In this document: positions 45,205 through 53,558 of the stretch, piece after piece
How positions within the stretch are numbered: position 1 is the first letter of the stretch
Layout of the letters: every line of letters starts with the position of its first letter
Position numbers and translations under genes: made by a program
The notes under the pieces: generated by a model
The model's input: only the letters and a program-made list of their open reading frames with translations
Told to the model about the DNA's origin: nothing
The model's database searches: none
NCBI RefSeq assembly: GCF_900116225.1
Contig: NZ_FOZZ01000006.1
Coordinates: 211,945-275,944 of the forward strand
Direction: 5' to 3'
Length of the DNA stretch: 64,000 bases
Origin: Sphingobacterium wenxiniae
Lineage (GTDB): Bacteria; Bacteroidota; Bacteroidia; Sphingobacteriales; Sphingobacteriaceae

Positions 45205-45757
45205 AGAATTGTAAATGTTCCATATCTTTTTGAAAGATGTGACATTCGTTGACTGCTTTGAATCCTACTTTTAGATAGAGTTTCTTTGCATCGGGATTAT
45301 CTTTATCGACCAATAGGCCTAACGTTTGCTTGCGCTTGTAGACATATTCATCGATAGCGTAGTGTAAAAGTTTCTTCCCAATACCTTTTCCTTGTGCATT
45401 TGTACTCACCGCTATGGTGTCGATATAAATTTCGCCAGCTTGCGTTTCTGCTTCCAGTAGAAAATCTTGTCCGTATTTTTCTTTTAGCTGCTGGAGAATA
45501 GGGCTTCGTAATTTATCCAGATCTTCACCCGGATAGAGACAAATCTGCCCCAGTATCTCACCTTTTTCTTCTGCAACAAGTATGTTTTCGTAGGAATACT
45601 GATTGCAGGGCTGTTCAATCCAATACTGTAAAAATGCTACTGCTTCCTGATAGTCACGCTTACCAATGAAATAGTAAATTATGTCTTCCATTGCCAGAAG
45701 CATGATAGACGCGAGCTGGGTCGCATCTGTAATATGGGCTCTTCGTAATGTAATCAT
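45203..45757 (-). CDS. GNAT-family N-acetyltransferase
   Basis: A 184-residue acetyl-CoA-dependent acetyltransferase. The fold is visible as ILVAEEKGEILGQICLYPG (strands 2-4), IYIDTIAVSTNAQGKGIGKKLL (motif A with the Q/RxxGxG/A loop at about 127-134) and LGLLVDKDNPDAKKLYLKVGF (motif B). The acceptor may be an amine, a ribosomal protein N-terminus or an antibiotic and cannot be told. It is a single gene; repeat copy E lies upstream. Confidence 0.87.
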   Translation of the reverse strand: MITLRRAHITDATQLASIMLLAMEDIIYYFIGKRDYQEAVAFLQYWIEQPCNQYSYENILVAEEKGEILGQICLYPGEDLDKLRSPILQQLKEKYGQDFLLEAETQAGEIYIDTIAVSTNAQGKGIGKKLLHYAIDEYVYKRKQTLGLLVDKDNPDAKKLYLKVGFKAVNECHIFQKDMEHLQF

Positions 45758-45788
45758 ATTCTAAATTATCTCTCTAACTTCTACGCCT

Positions 45789-45967
45789 GAGAAGCTGTTT
45801 AAAAATATAATTTTTACGTCATTTCGACGAAGAACGAGGAGAACCGAACGAAGTGAGTTCTGCGAAGCAAAATCTATGGACAAGAGAATCAAAACACAGA
45901 TTATCACGTCGCTATCGTTCCTCATAATGACGTGTTTTGAGGTGAAAGCAAAAATTTAAACAGTCTC
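45789..45967. repeat. Dispersed palindromic repeat, copy E (divergent)
   Basis: Imperfect inverted ends (GAGAAGCTGTTTAAAAAT and ATTTAAACAGTCTC) enclose a relaxed version of the core: CGTCATTTCGACGAAGAACG on the left and TTCCTCATAATGACGTG on the right. It lies between GNAT and trigger factor genes. Confidence 0.65.
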
Positions 45968-45988
45968 TAATCCGTTAAATATAAAACA

Positions 45989-46021
45989 AAAGCGGTTACA
46001 GGATATTCCTGCAACCGCTTT
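45989..46021 (-). terminator. Terminator of the trigger factor gene
   Basis: AAGCGGTTACAGG pairs with CCTGCAACCGCTT (one mismatch) around an ATATT loop; on the minus strand TTTTG and TTTTAT follow. Confidence 0.75.
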
Positions 46022-46042
46022 CCTTAAGTGAATACCTTAAAT

Positions 46043-47377
46043 TTATTTGTCCAGTTTCTCGAAATCTGTGTATTGGATTTCTTTGCTGTTCAATTTGATG
46101 CTCTCTTTTAAGAAATCGAACACTTTTAAAGCTTTTGCTTCTTCAAATAAGCGGTTGGCTTGCTCTCTGTCTTGCAACAACTGCATAGCAAACTGGTTCA
46201 ATTGCTCGTCAGTTGGTTCATCGTTGATGTTGTACATCTTGATTTGTGCATAGATTCTTTCTTTAGCTAAGTTAACCACCTCATCGTATTTCACTTCCAA
46301 GTTGTTTTTGGTAACGATGCGGTTTTCAATGATTGTCCATTTCAAGTTGCTCAAGAAATCTGCAAAACCTTCTTCCAACTCTTCATCAGTGATGTTCGGG
46401 TTGGTTGCTTTCAACCATTTTTTCAAGAAAGCTTCCGGGAATTTTACATCAACTTTCTCCATACCGAAAGTATAAAGATCGTTACGCAATTTTTGGTCAG
46501 CATTTTGTTTGAACAAGTTCTCTACTTCTTCTCTAACTTTAGCTGTAAAATCTTCTTCTGTAGTCACTTCGCCAGCAGGGAATAGCTTGTCGAAGAACTC
46601 TTGGTTCAAATCTGATTCTTCTAAACGGTTAATGTTTTTTACAGTAACTTTAAATTTGGTAACATCAAGATCTGCAGCTTCGTCTTCCGTTACACCTAAG
46701 ATACGCGCTAAATCTTCTACTTTGAATGCTTTTTTAACATCAATTTTAACGCTATCATCTTTTTTCAAGCCTACCAAAGATTTTTTAATCTTCGCATCCT
46801 GGATGATGTCCGTACGTACAGAAGTTGTTTTTTCGATGCCTTCTTCTTTGTCTTGTTTCAAAGTAGCGTAAAGCACGTCACCTTCTTCAGACACTTCAGG
46901 GTTGGTCATCTTACCATAACTGCGGCGTAGGTTTTTGATACGTTCAGCAAGTGTCTCATCGTCAGCTTTGATGTCGTATGCTGTGAATTCTGTTTCAGCG
47001 GTGAAAGGAATTTCAAATTCAGGAGCGATACCGATTTCATAATTGAAGGTAAAGTTGTCCTTGAAATCCCAATTGTAGTTAGCGTCTGCATCGCTGTCTA
47101 CTGGAAGAGGCTGGCCTAAAACTTCCAATTTGTTCTCGCCGATGTACTCAGAAATCTTGTCATTAACCACGCGGTTGATTTCATCGAATAAGATAGCTTT
47201 ACCGTAGGTACGTCTGATGTGTCCTACTGGAACCATACCCGGACGGAATCCTGGTAATTTTGCTTTCTTAGCTTGCTCTTTAATGGCTTTATCTACCGAA
47301 GGGTTATAATCTTCTGGTGCTAATTCAACCGTGATGTTCGCGTTGACATCGTCAACTTTTTGGTGTGAAATATTCAT
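46043..47377 (-). CDS. tig: Trigger factor
   Basis: Ribosome-associated chaperone for nascent chains. The N-terminal ribosome-binding domain (about 1-120) contains KKAKLPGFRPGMVPVGHIRR, the signature loop that binds L23. A degenerate PPIase-like middle domain follows (about 150-250) and a long helical C-terminal domain to residue 444. Divergence in the PPIase part is normal in Bacteroidota. clpP and clpX, frequent neighbours elsewhere, are not in this window; tRNA-Leu lies upstream on the same strand. Confidence 0.95.
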   Translation of the reverse strand: MNISHQKVDDVNANITVELAPEDYNPSVDKAIKEQAKKAKLPGFRPGMVPVGHIRRTYGKAILFDEINRVVNDKISEYIGENKLEVLGQPLPVDSDADANYNWDFKDNFTFNYEIGIAPEFEIPFTAETEFTAYDIKADDETLAERIKNLRRSYGKMTNPEVSEEGDVLYATLKQDKEEGIEKTTSVRTDIIQDAKIKKSLVGLKKDDSVKIDVKKAFKVEDLARILGVTEDEAADLDVTKFKVTVKNINRLEESDLNQEFFDKLFPAGEVTTEEDFTAKVREEVENLFKQNADQKLRNDLYTFGMEKVDVKFPEAFLKKWLKATNPNITDEELEEGFADFLSNLKWTIIENRIVTKNNLEVKYDEVVNLAKERIYAQIKMYNINDEPTDEQLNQFAMQLLQDREQANRLFEEAKALKVFDFLKESIKLNSKEIQYTDFEKLDK

Positions 47378-47406
47378 ACTCTCTTATCGCTTTTACGCAT
47401 TATTAC

Positions 47407-47442
47407 AAAAAAAATCCTCCCGAGTTATTAAGTTCGGGAGGA
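47407..47442 (-). terminator. Terminator of tRNA-Leu
   Basis: TCCTCCCGA (47415-47423) pairs with TCGGGAGGA (47434-47442). On the minus strand eight T follow directly. It lies between tRNA-Leu and trigger factor. Confidence 0.88.
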
Positions 47443-47450
47443 CATCAAGT

Positions 47451-47531
47451 GCGGAAGAAGGGACTCGAACCCCCACGCCTTGCGGCGCCAGATCCTAAGT
47501 CTGGTGCGGCTACCAATTACGCCACTTCCGC
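47451..47531 (-). tRNA. tRNA-Leu (anticodon TAG)
   Basis: Read on the minus strand, the acceptor arm GCGGAAG pairs with CTTCCGC. The D arm is GCGTAATTGGTAGCCGC and the anticodon arm CCAGA-CTTAGGA-TCTGG gives TAG. A variable arm and T arm GGGGGTTCGAGTCCC complete the cloverleaf. No CCA is encoded. Confidence 0.95.
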
Positions 47532-47556
47532 AGTTATTAGGACTTTTATTGTGGCA

Positions 47557-47587
47557 CAAAGATAGTAACCCTAACCTTATCTTGCAA
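47557..47587 (-). promoter_or_regulatory. Predicted tRNA-Leu promoter
   Basis: On the minus strand TTG (reverse of 47585-47587), a 20-base spacer and TATCTTTG (reverse of 47557-47564), followed by TGCCACA. The same TTTGTGCCACA occurs at the tRNA-Pro promoter. Confidence 0.65.
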
Positions 47588-47659
47588 GACTTTTTTAGAT
47601 TATTTTATAAAAAATATTTTTTTGTCGAAATGTCTTGTATAAATGCTTTGTATTCATTT

Positions 47660-47676
47660 ACTTTGTTTTTCAAAGT
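47660..47676. promoter_or_regulatory. Candidate operator 1 (ACTTTG-N5-CAAAGT)
   Basis: ACTTTGTTTTTCAAAGT is a 6-base inverted repeat with a 5-base centre, 80 bases before the membrane-protein gene. Read on the opposite strand, operator 2 before creD is identical except for one base. It is the probable binding site of the winged-helix regulator encoded between them. Confidence 0.6.
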
Positions 47677-47755
47677 TCTTTGGTGTTTGTTTGCTCTCCT
47701 TGATGAGAATGGAGCAAAATAGAGCAGAGGCTTTTCTAAAGATAGGTTATACGAT

Positions 47756-48373
47756 ATGAATCAGCAGGATTTGATAAAAGAGATAGGTAATATACGCTCC
47801 TTGATGGAACGGTCCTCTAAAGTACTTTCTATTTCAGGATTGTCCGGTGTGCTGATCGGAATATATGCACTAGTTGGTGCAGCGGCAGCTTATTATATGG
47901 TGTATGGCTTTGATAGCCAATTTGCTTATCGCGACCATTACGTTACAGAGCCCGCTATTATTAGAAATCTGTTCTGGATAGCTTTAACGGTACTGTTGGC
48001 TTCGTTAACCACAGGACTGTGGATGGCACGTCGGAAGGCGAATAAGGCGGGGCAGGTCGTGTGGAATGCTTCCAGTAAAGCCATGTTGTTGGCAATGGCC
48101 ATCCCGTTAATAACAGGAGGCTTGCTGGCATTGATATTCCTGTCGAAAGGCCTGTTCGGATTAATTGCCTCGACCTTGCTTATTTTCTATGGTCTGGCAT
48201 TGACCTCTGCTAGTGTCTATACGTTTAAAGAAGTACGTTGGTTGGGTCTTTTGGAAATTGTGCTTGGACTTTTGGCATTGCTGCTTCCGGGATATGGATT
48301 ATGGTTTTGGGTATTAGGGTTCGGGGTGTTGCACATTATCTATGGTTTTATTGTCCATAAAAAATACGAATAA
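47756..48373 (+). CDS. Inner-membrane protein of unknown function
   Basis: A 205-residue protein. A short charged N-terminus (NQQDLIKEIGNIRSLMERSS) precedes six hydrophobic segments (about 22-45, 70-92, 110-130, 135-153, 160-175, 180-198). A central soluble loop lies near 50-68. It precedes the winged-helix regulator by two bases, an arrangement seen repeatedly in Bacteroidota, and probably shares its operon. The role is unknown; an envelope-stress function together with creD is inferred. Confidence 0.65.
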   Translation: MNQQDLIKEIGNIRSLMERSSKVLSISGLSGVLIGIYALVGAAAAYYMVYGFDSQFAYRDHYVTEPAIIRNLFWIALTVLLASLTTGLWMARRKANKAGQVVWNASSKAMLLAMAIPLITGGLLALIFLSKGLFGLIASTLLIFYGLALTSASVYTFKEVRWLGLLEIVLGLLALLLPGYGLWFWVLGFGVLHIIYGFIVHKKYE

Positions 48374-48375
48374 CG

Positions 48376-48678
48376 GTGAGTGTGGATTTCTCTTTATATA
48401 ACAAGGTTTTCGAGAACCGTATTCGTCTACAGATCATGAGTGTGCTCATGGCCAATGAGGGATATGATTTTAGTTCATTGAAGGATTTGCTGGACGTGAC
48501 GGATGGAAACCTGGCTTCAAACCTAAAAACCTTAGAGAAAGAAGGGTACATCACTGTGGAGAAAAGCTTCGTGGATCGAAAACCGAATACGCGTTATAAG
48601 CGTACGGATAAAGGAGCTAAAGCCTTTGAAAACCACCTCTCTGCATTGGAAAATTTGATAAAACAACAGTATAAATAA
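48376..48678 (+). CDS. Winged-helix transcriptional regulator
   Basis: A 100-residue DNA-binding protein starting at GTG 48376. It is one winged helix: helix 1-2 NRIRLQIMSVLMANEGYDFS, the recognition part LLDVTDGNLASNLKTLEKEG, and the wing YITVEKSFVDRKPNTRYKRT. The shape is that of the ArsR/MarR-like one-domain regulators found beside creD in this phylum. No sensory domain or metal-binding Cys is present, so the signal is unclear. Two matching inverted repeats in the flanking promoters are likely targets. Confidence 0.85.
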   Translation: MSVDFSLYNKVFENRIRLQIMSVLMANEGYDFSSLKDLLDVTDGNLASNLKTLEKEGYITVEKSFVDRKPNTRYKRTDKGAKAFENHLSALENLIKQQYK

Positions 48679-48694
48679 TTTTTTTTATTCATAA

Positions 48695-48711
48695 ACTTTG
48701 AAACACAAAGT
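48695..48711. promoter_or_regulatory. Candidate operator 2 (ACTTTG-N5-CAAAGT)
   Basis: ACTTTGAAACACAAAGT lies 18 bases before the creD ATG. On the minus strand it reads ACTTTGTGTTTCAAAGT, 16 of 17 bases identical to operator 1. Confidence 0.6.
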
Positions 48712-48729
48712 ACTTTAATAATTATAAAA

Positions 48730-50199
48730 ATGGAAAATCAAAACATCCCTCCAGCATTCAATGCACCTCAACCGTCATTTTTCGAACGGTTGGCAAACTC
48801 TGTAATCGTCAAATTAGGTATTATCCTTTTTCTGGTGTTGCTCCTGCTTATCCCTATGGAGCTGATAAAGGATTTAATCGGAGAGCGTAAGGCACGTGAG
48901 CGTTCTGTAAGTTATGAAATTGCCAGTAAGTGGGGCAATCAGCAGGTGATTTCCGGGCCTATTATCGGGATTCCCTATCGTTATCAATATAGTGTGAGTA
49001 CAACCGACGACAAAGGGAAGGTAAAAACGGAAACTGAGGTGGGACAAGATTATATCTTTTTAGCTTCTAAACAATTGCACGTGAAGTCGGTTGTAGAACC
49101 AGAATATCTTAAGCGCGGCATCTACCAAAGTGTGGTTTATAATGCTACCGTGGAACTGACGGGTAATTTTGATGAATTGGATTTACAGAAATTAGACATT
49201 AAGCCGGAGGATTTGGATTGGGCACATGCTAAAGTGTTCATTGGGTTAAGTGATCTTAAAGGTGTGAAGTCAGTTCCACAACTGACAGTGGATGGACAAA
49301 AGCTTGAGTTTCAGGTAGCGAATGGTGAAGTTTCGCTGTTTGAACAGACGATGGCAGCGGATTGGGATTTATCGGGTCAATCTACCAAACAGCGTTTTGC
49401 AATCCATTTGGATATCCGGGGATCGAAATCTTTTACTGTTTTTCCTACAGGCAACGAGACCGATATTGCGGTGTCGGGTAAATGGTCAAACCCAAGCTTC
49501 AATGGCGGTTTTCTTCCAGAGGAACGCACCGTTTCCGATCAAGATTTTGAAGCGACCTGGCGTATACCAAGTTTCAGCCGTAAATTTCCGCAACAATGGA
49601 AGGGAGCGAAAGGCAGACTCTACGAAATAGTGAACTATGAACCGGTCTATACCGAGTATGATTATCCTTCAACCGCTGTCGCAGTCGCAAGTGCAGGACA
49701 AAGTGTAGGAACATCAACAGAGCAGGATATGGTACAGGTTAACTTTTTGGAGACGGTGAACAATTACCAGAAAACTACACGTGTGGCGAAGTATGGTATC
49801 CTTGTGGTACTCCTCACCTTTACGTCGCTCTTTTTTACGGAGATCATCAAAAAGCAACGGGTACATATTGTACAATATGTACTGATCGGTTGTGCGATGG
49901 TGCTTTTCTACTCCTTGTTATTAGCTGTTGGCGAACACATTGGGTTTAACTGGGCTTATCTGTTGTCTGCATTGGCGACAATCTTGTTGATTGCTTCTTT
50001 TATTTATGGCATTACGAAGGATAAAAAAGTAGGTTTGGTATTCAGTGCGATACTGGCTACATTCTATGCGTTTATTTTCTTCCTAATGCAATTGCAGGAT
50101 TATGCACTAATTGTAGGAACGATAGGCGTATTTATTATTCTCGCGGTGTTAATGCGATTTTCCATCAAAATCAATTGGTATCAATTCGAAAGAAAATAA
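48730..50199 (+). CDS. creD: Cell envelope integrity protein CreD
   Basis: A 489-residue inner-membrane protein of the CreD family. One N-terminal transmembrane helix (about 25-48) precedes a large periplasmic domain (about 50-340, with YEIASKWGNQQVISGPIIGIPY near the start). Five C-terminal helices end the chain (about 355-480, including VAKYGILVVLLTFTSLFFTE). In E. coli creD is induced by CreBC, and in others by beta-lactam stress; here the adjacent winged-helix regulator is the likely controller. Confidence 0.92.
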   Translation: MENQNIPPAFNAPQPSFFERLANSVIVKLGIILFLVLLLLIPMELIKDLIGERKARERSVSYEIASKWGNQQVISGPIIGIPYRYQYSVSTTDDKGKVKTETEVGQDYIFLASKQLHVKSVVEPEYLKRGIYQSVVYNATVELTGNFDELDLQKLDIKPEDLDWAHAKVFIGLSDLKGVKSVPQLTVDGQKLEFQVANGEVSLFEQTMAADWDLSGQSTKQRFAIHLDIRGSKSFTVFPTGNETDIAVSGKWSNPSFNGGFLPEERTVSDQDFEATWRIPSFSRKFPQQWKGAKGRLYEIVNYEPVYTEYDYPSTAVAVASAGQSVGTSTEQDMVQVNFLETVNNYQKTTRVAKYGILVVLLTFTSLFFTEIIKKQRVHIVQYVLIGCAMVLFYSLLLAVGEHIGFNWAYLLSALATILLIASFIYGITKDKKVGLVFSAILATFYAFIFFLMQLQDYALIVGTIGVFIILAVLMRFSIKINWYQFERK

Positions 50200-50211
50200 A
50201 ATCAGGAAACG

Positions 50212-50253
50212 AGCTGTCGTACCTCTACCAACGCTGTACGGCAGCTTATTTTC
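50212..50253 (+). terminator. Terminator after creD
   Basis: AGCTGTCGTAC (50212-50222) pairs with GTACGGCAGCT (50236-50246, one G-U pair); the T-rich tail TATTTTCTT follows. Confidence 0.65.
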
Positions 50254-50389
50254 TTATAATCTATTAGCTATCATGCAACATTTTATATTTGGTTGGAAGT
50301 TCTACTGGACCTTTGTTTATATATTTTCTCGGCGCAGGTTTCTGAAATGGTGAGCGATTTCCTATCTTCGGGGTTAAAACGAGATAATT

Positions 50390-52483
50390 ATGCGTAAAAT
50401 ATCCATTTTAGCGGCAGCCCTTGTTGTGAGTGCTTCGGTATTAGCACAACGGACTCCCGAAAAGATAATTGATAAGAGCTTGATTACAGAAAAATTGACA
50501 CATTTGGGGAAAGACGTCATGACGCCTGAAAGGCTTTGGGAATTGGGACGGGTGTCGGCAGAGGGATTGTCGGCCGATGGAAAACAGGTAATTTATGGGG
50601 TTTCTCAGTATAGTTTTGGCGAAAATAAATCGGAGAAGAAACTCTTTGTGGCGCCTATTTCTGGCGGAGAGGCTACTCCTTTTTTACAGGAAAGCGGCGG
50701 CTCTGTAATCGAAATCGCCGAAAACGGTGATGTTATTTATTTGTTAAAAGGTCAACTTTGGTCCAAAAACCTCCATGGAGGCGAAGCAAAGAAACTTACC
50801 GATGTAGAAGGTGGGTTGGAAAATGTAAAGTTATCGCCTGATAAAAAACAGATTCTTTTTAGTAGATCGATGCTGGTAAAATCTTACCATAGCAAGGATA
50901 AATATGCTGATCTGGACAAATCGGATGTGTATGTTTACGATGATTTGGACTATAGGCATTGGGATAGCTTTAATGACGGACGTTTTAACCACCCTTTTGT
51001 GGCTTCTTATGATAACGGAAAAATAGGAGAGGCAATAGACTTGTTGAAAGACGAGCCTTACTACAGTCCGCAAGCACCGTTTGGTGGAGCAGAAGATTTC
51101 ACTTGGTCGCCGGATGGAAAGGCAGTGCTTTACGTCTGCAAGAAAAAATTTGGTAAGGACTATGCGGTAAGTACCAATACGGATATCTATCGCTATGATT
51201 TAGATAGCAAAACGACGACCAACCTAACGGAAGGAATGAACGGCTATGATACCAATCCAACCTATAGCCCAAAAGGGAATCATTTGGCTTGGTTGAGTAT
51301 GAAGACAGATGGTTATGAAGCGGATAAAAATGATATTATCGTTTTTGACAAAGCCAGTAGCAGACGCTTGAATTTGACAGCGCATTGGGATGGTACAGTA
51401 AATGGGTTTACATGGAGCAAAGATGGTCGTAAACTCTATTTTACGGCTCCAGTTCGTGGTACGGTGCAATTGTTTGCGGTAGAAATACCGAGTAACTTTG
51501 CACAAAACAGCCAGCCAAAAGTTGCGCAGCTGAGTGAAGGACAATTTGATATTGGAGGTATTGTGGGAGAAGTGGATGGTGGATTGATCGTAACATCAAC
51601 TACGATGACCCGTGCAGCTGAGATTTATAAATATGATTTTCAGCGAAAAGCACTGTTGTCTATCACCGGTGTTAATGATGCAGCGTACGAGCGTATTGCG
51701 GAAACGAAGGTTGAAGGACGTTTCACCAAAGCTTCTGATGGAGCAGATTTGTTCTCCTGGGTTATCTATCCACCTGATTTTGATCCGAAGAAAAAATATC
51801 CAACATTGTTGTTCTGTCAGGGGGGGCCACAATCTGCTACCACATTAGGTTATTCCTATCGTTGGAATTTTCAGCTGATGGCCTCACAAGGCTATATTGT
51901 CATCTTGCCTAACCGCCGAGGTATGCCGGGATGGGGAGTGAAATGGAACGAAGATATCTCCAAAGACTGGGGTGGACAGGCTATCCGTGATTACCTTTCG
52001 GCTATTGATGACTTGGCAAAAGAATCCTATGTTGATAAAGAACGGATTGGGGCAGTGGGAGCCAGCTATGGCGGTTATTCTGTATTTATGTTAGCAGGTG
52101 TACATGAAGGTCGTTTCAAAACATTTATTTCGCACTGCGGTCTGTTTGATATGACTTCTTGGTATGGTACGACCGAAGAGCTATTTTTCGCAAATTACGA
52201 TTTAGGTGGCCCATATTGGGATAAAAAAAATAGTAAGACGTATACCGACTTTAATCCTATTAAGCACATCGACAAGTGGAATACGCCAATTATGGTGATT
52301 CAAGGTGGGAAAGATTTTCGTGTGCCTATCGGGCAAGGGTTGGCAGCATTTCAAGCCGCGCAATTAAAGAATATCAAGAGCCGTTTGGTTTATCTTCCCG
52401 AAGAAAACCACTGGGTTTTATCGGGACATAATGCCCAAGTGTGGCAACGGGAGTTTTTCGGTTGGTTGAAAGAGACTCTTTAA
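50390..52483 (+). CDS. Secreted S9-family prolyl-oligopeptidase-type peptidase
   Basis: A 697-residue serine peptidase with signal peptide MRKISILAAALVVSASVLA. The N-terminal part (about 45-420) is a beta-propeller with WSPDGK-type repeats (FTWSPDGKAVLYV, FTWSKDGRKLYFT) that limits access to small peptides. The C-terminal alpha/beta-hydrolase domain has the nucleophile in VGASYGGYS (Ser about 561), Asp in IQGGKDFRVP (about 645) and His in PEENHWV. It is likely periplasmic dipeptidyl- or oligopeptidase; the exact specificity is open. Confidence 0.9.
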   Translation: MRKISILAAALVVSASVLAQRTPEKIIDKSLITEKLTHLGKDVMTPERLWELGRVSAEGLSADGKQVIYGVSQYSFGENKSEKKLFVAPISGGEATPFLQESGGSVIEIAENGDVIYLLKGQLWSKNLHGGEAKKLTDVEGGLENVKLSPDKKQILFSRSMLVKSYHSKDKYADLDKSDVYVYDDLDYRHWDSFNDGRFNHPFVASYDNGKIGEAIDLLKDEPYYSPQAPFGGAEDFTWSPDGKAVLYVCKKKFGKDYAVSTNTDIYRYDLDSKTTTNLTEGMNGYDTNPTYSPKGNHLAWLSMKTDGYEADKNDIIVFDKASSRRLNLTAHWDGTVNGFTWSKDGRKLYFTAPVRGTVQLFAVEIPSNFAQNSQPKVAQLSEGQFDIGGIVGEVDGGLIVTSTTMTRAAEIYKYDFQRKALLSITGVNDAAYERIAETKVEGRFTKASDGADLFSWVIYPPDFDPKKKYPTLLFCQGGPQSATTLGYSYRWNFQLMASQGYIVILPNRRGMPGWGVKWNEDISKDWGGQAIRDYLSAIDDLAKESYVDKERIGAVGASYGGYSVFMLAGVHEGRFKTFISHCGLFDMTSWYGTTEELFFANYDLGGPYWDKKNSKTYTDFNPIKHIDKWNTPIMVIQGGKDFRVPIGQGLAAFQAAQLKNIKSRLVYLPEENHWVLSGHNAQVWQREFFGWLKETL

Positions 52484-52490
52484 TACACAG

Positions 52491-52521
52491 ATCGCCCGAA
52501 GCGCCTATAACTTCGGGCGAT
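52491..52521 (+). terminator. Hairpin after the S9 peptidase gene
   Basis: ATCGCCCGAAG (52491-52501) and CTTCGGGCGAT (52511-52521) form an 11-pair stem with a 9-base loop. The T tail is weak. Confidence 0.6.
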
Positions 52522-52596
52522 TTGTTAATAGAGGAGATAACCAATTCTATATCGACGAAGACACACTTTTTTAAGGATATTTACATTATTCCTATA

Positions 52597-53556
52597 CTAT
52601 TTACCAACCACCCTAAACACCAAATCCGCAACTAATCGAGCAGTACGGTTATCGATGTCGTATCGTGGGTTTAGTTCGGCGAAATCGATACTTCGGTATT
52701 TGGGTGAACGGATGAGCTTTTCGAAAATATGTAAGAAAAAATTGTCTGGAACGATACCATTATAGGCTGGCGCACTGACGCCCGGAGCATAGACGGATGC
52801 GAAAACATCCATGTCTATCGTCATGTATAAGTGGTCAATCTGTGCTAAGAACATGTCTATTTCTTCGATTATCTGTTGACGATTTTCACGATTAAAATCC
52901 TGCGCTTCTATCCATGTGCACTGTTTCTGTTGCATGGTTTGGAAGAGCGCCTCTGTATTGCTGATACGTTGAATACCTATAGGAAGGTAATGGAGGTATT
53001 CTTCCATTTGGGCAATCTGATAGAATCCTGTTCCCGAGGTTGCCTGGTTTTCTTTGGACTGGCGAATATCAAAGTGCGCATCAAAGTTGATGATGCCTAT
53101 TTTGCCATTGTACGCTTCACGTAGGCCCAAATAGTGACCATACGTCACCTCATGACCTCCTCCCAGTATAATCGGGAGTCCGCCATGTTTTAGAATCAAT
53201 GAAACGGCGACACCCAAAGCTTGCTGTGCTTCTTCGAGTTGTTCGTCTTCACAAATAATATTCCCTGCATCTATCAATCTTCGATTGTTATCACCTTGCA
53301 ATGGTAGGTTTGCGCATATTTTGCGAAGTACCACCGGAGCCTCTGCGGCTCCCGTTCTACCTAAATTACGTTGTACACCCTCGTCGCATGGAAAGCCCAA
53401 TAGTACAAAAGCTCCGTCTAAACTATTGGTTTCCCTTAGGTCAATACAAGATATAATCTGATGCCAACGGAGATGTTCCCCGCTTTCCCCATCTACCCGG
53501 CCAGACCAATCTGTTGTACAGGCAGGTATATAATATTGTTGAAATTGTGCGTGCAT
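52597..53556 (-). CDS. hutG: Formimidoylglutamase
   Basis: Ureohydrolase-fold Mn enzyme that splits N-formimino-L-glutamate into glutamate and formamide, the last step of this histidine pathway. The binuclear metal motifs are intact: GGGHEVTYGHYLG (about 136-148), INFDAHFDIR (about 163-172) and MTIDMDVFASVYAPGVSAP (about 252-270). It is the last gene of the hut run, two bases after hutU. The 319-residue length is normal. Confidence 0.93.
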   Translation of the reverse strand: MHAQFQQYYIPACTTDWSGRVDGESGEHLRWHQIISCIDLRETNSLDGAFVLLGFPCDEGVQRNLGRTGAAEAPVVLRKICANLPLQGDNNRRLIDAGNIICEDEQLEEAQQALGVAVSLILKHGGLPIILGGGHEVTYGHYLGLREAYNGKIGIINFDAHFDIRQSKENQATSGTGFYQIAQMEEYLHYLPIGIQRISNTEALFQTMQQKQCTWIEAQDFNRENRQQIIEEIDMFLAQIDHLYMTIDMDVFASVYAPGVSAPAYNGIVPDNFFLHIFEKLIRSPKYRSIDFAELNPRYDIDNRTARLVADLVFRVVGK

Positions 53557-53558
53557 GT

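Noticed and set aside
47365..47565. Plus-strand frame of 66 codons across tRNA-Leu containing KKGLEPPRLAAPDPKSG
   Set aside because: Also the antisense of a tRNA gene, not a protein.
48376..48678. BlaI/MecI-type repressor of a beta-lactamase operon
   Set aside because: No BlaR-type sensor or beta-lactamase is nearby and the wing sequence does not show the BlaI pattern.
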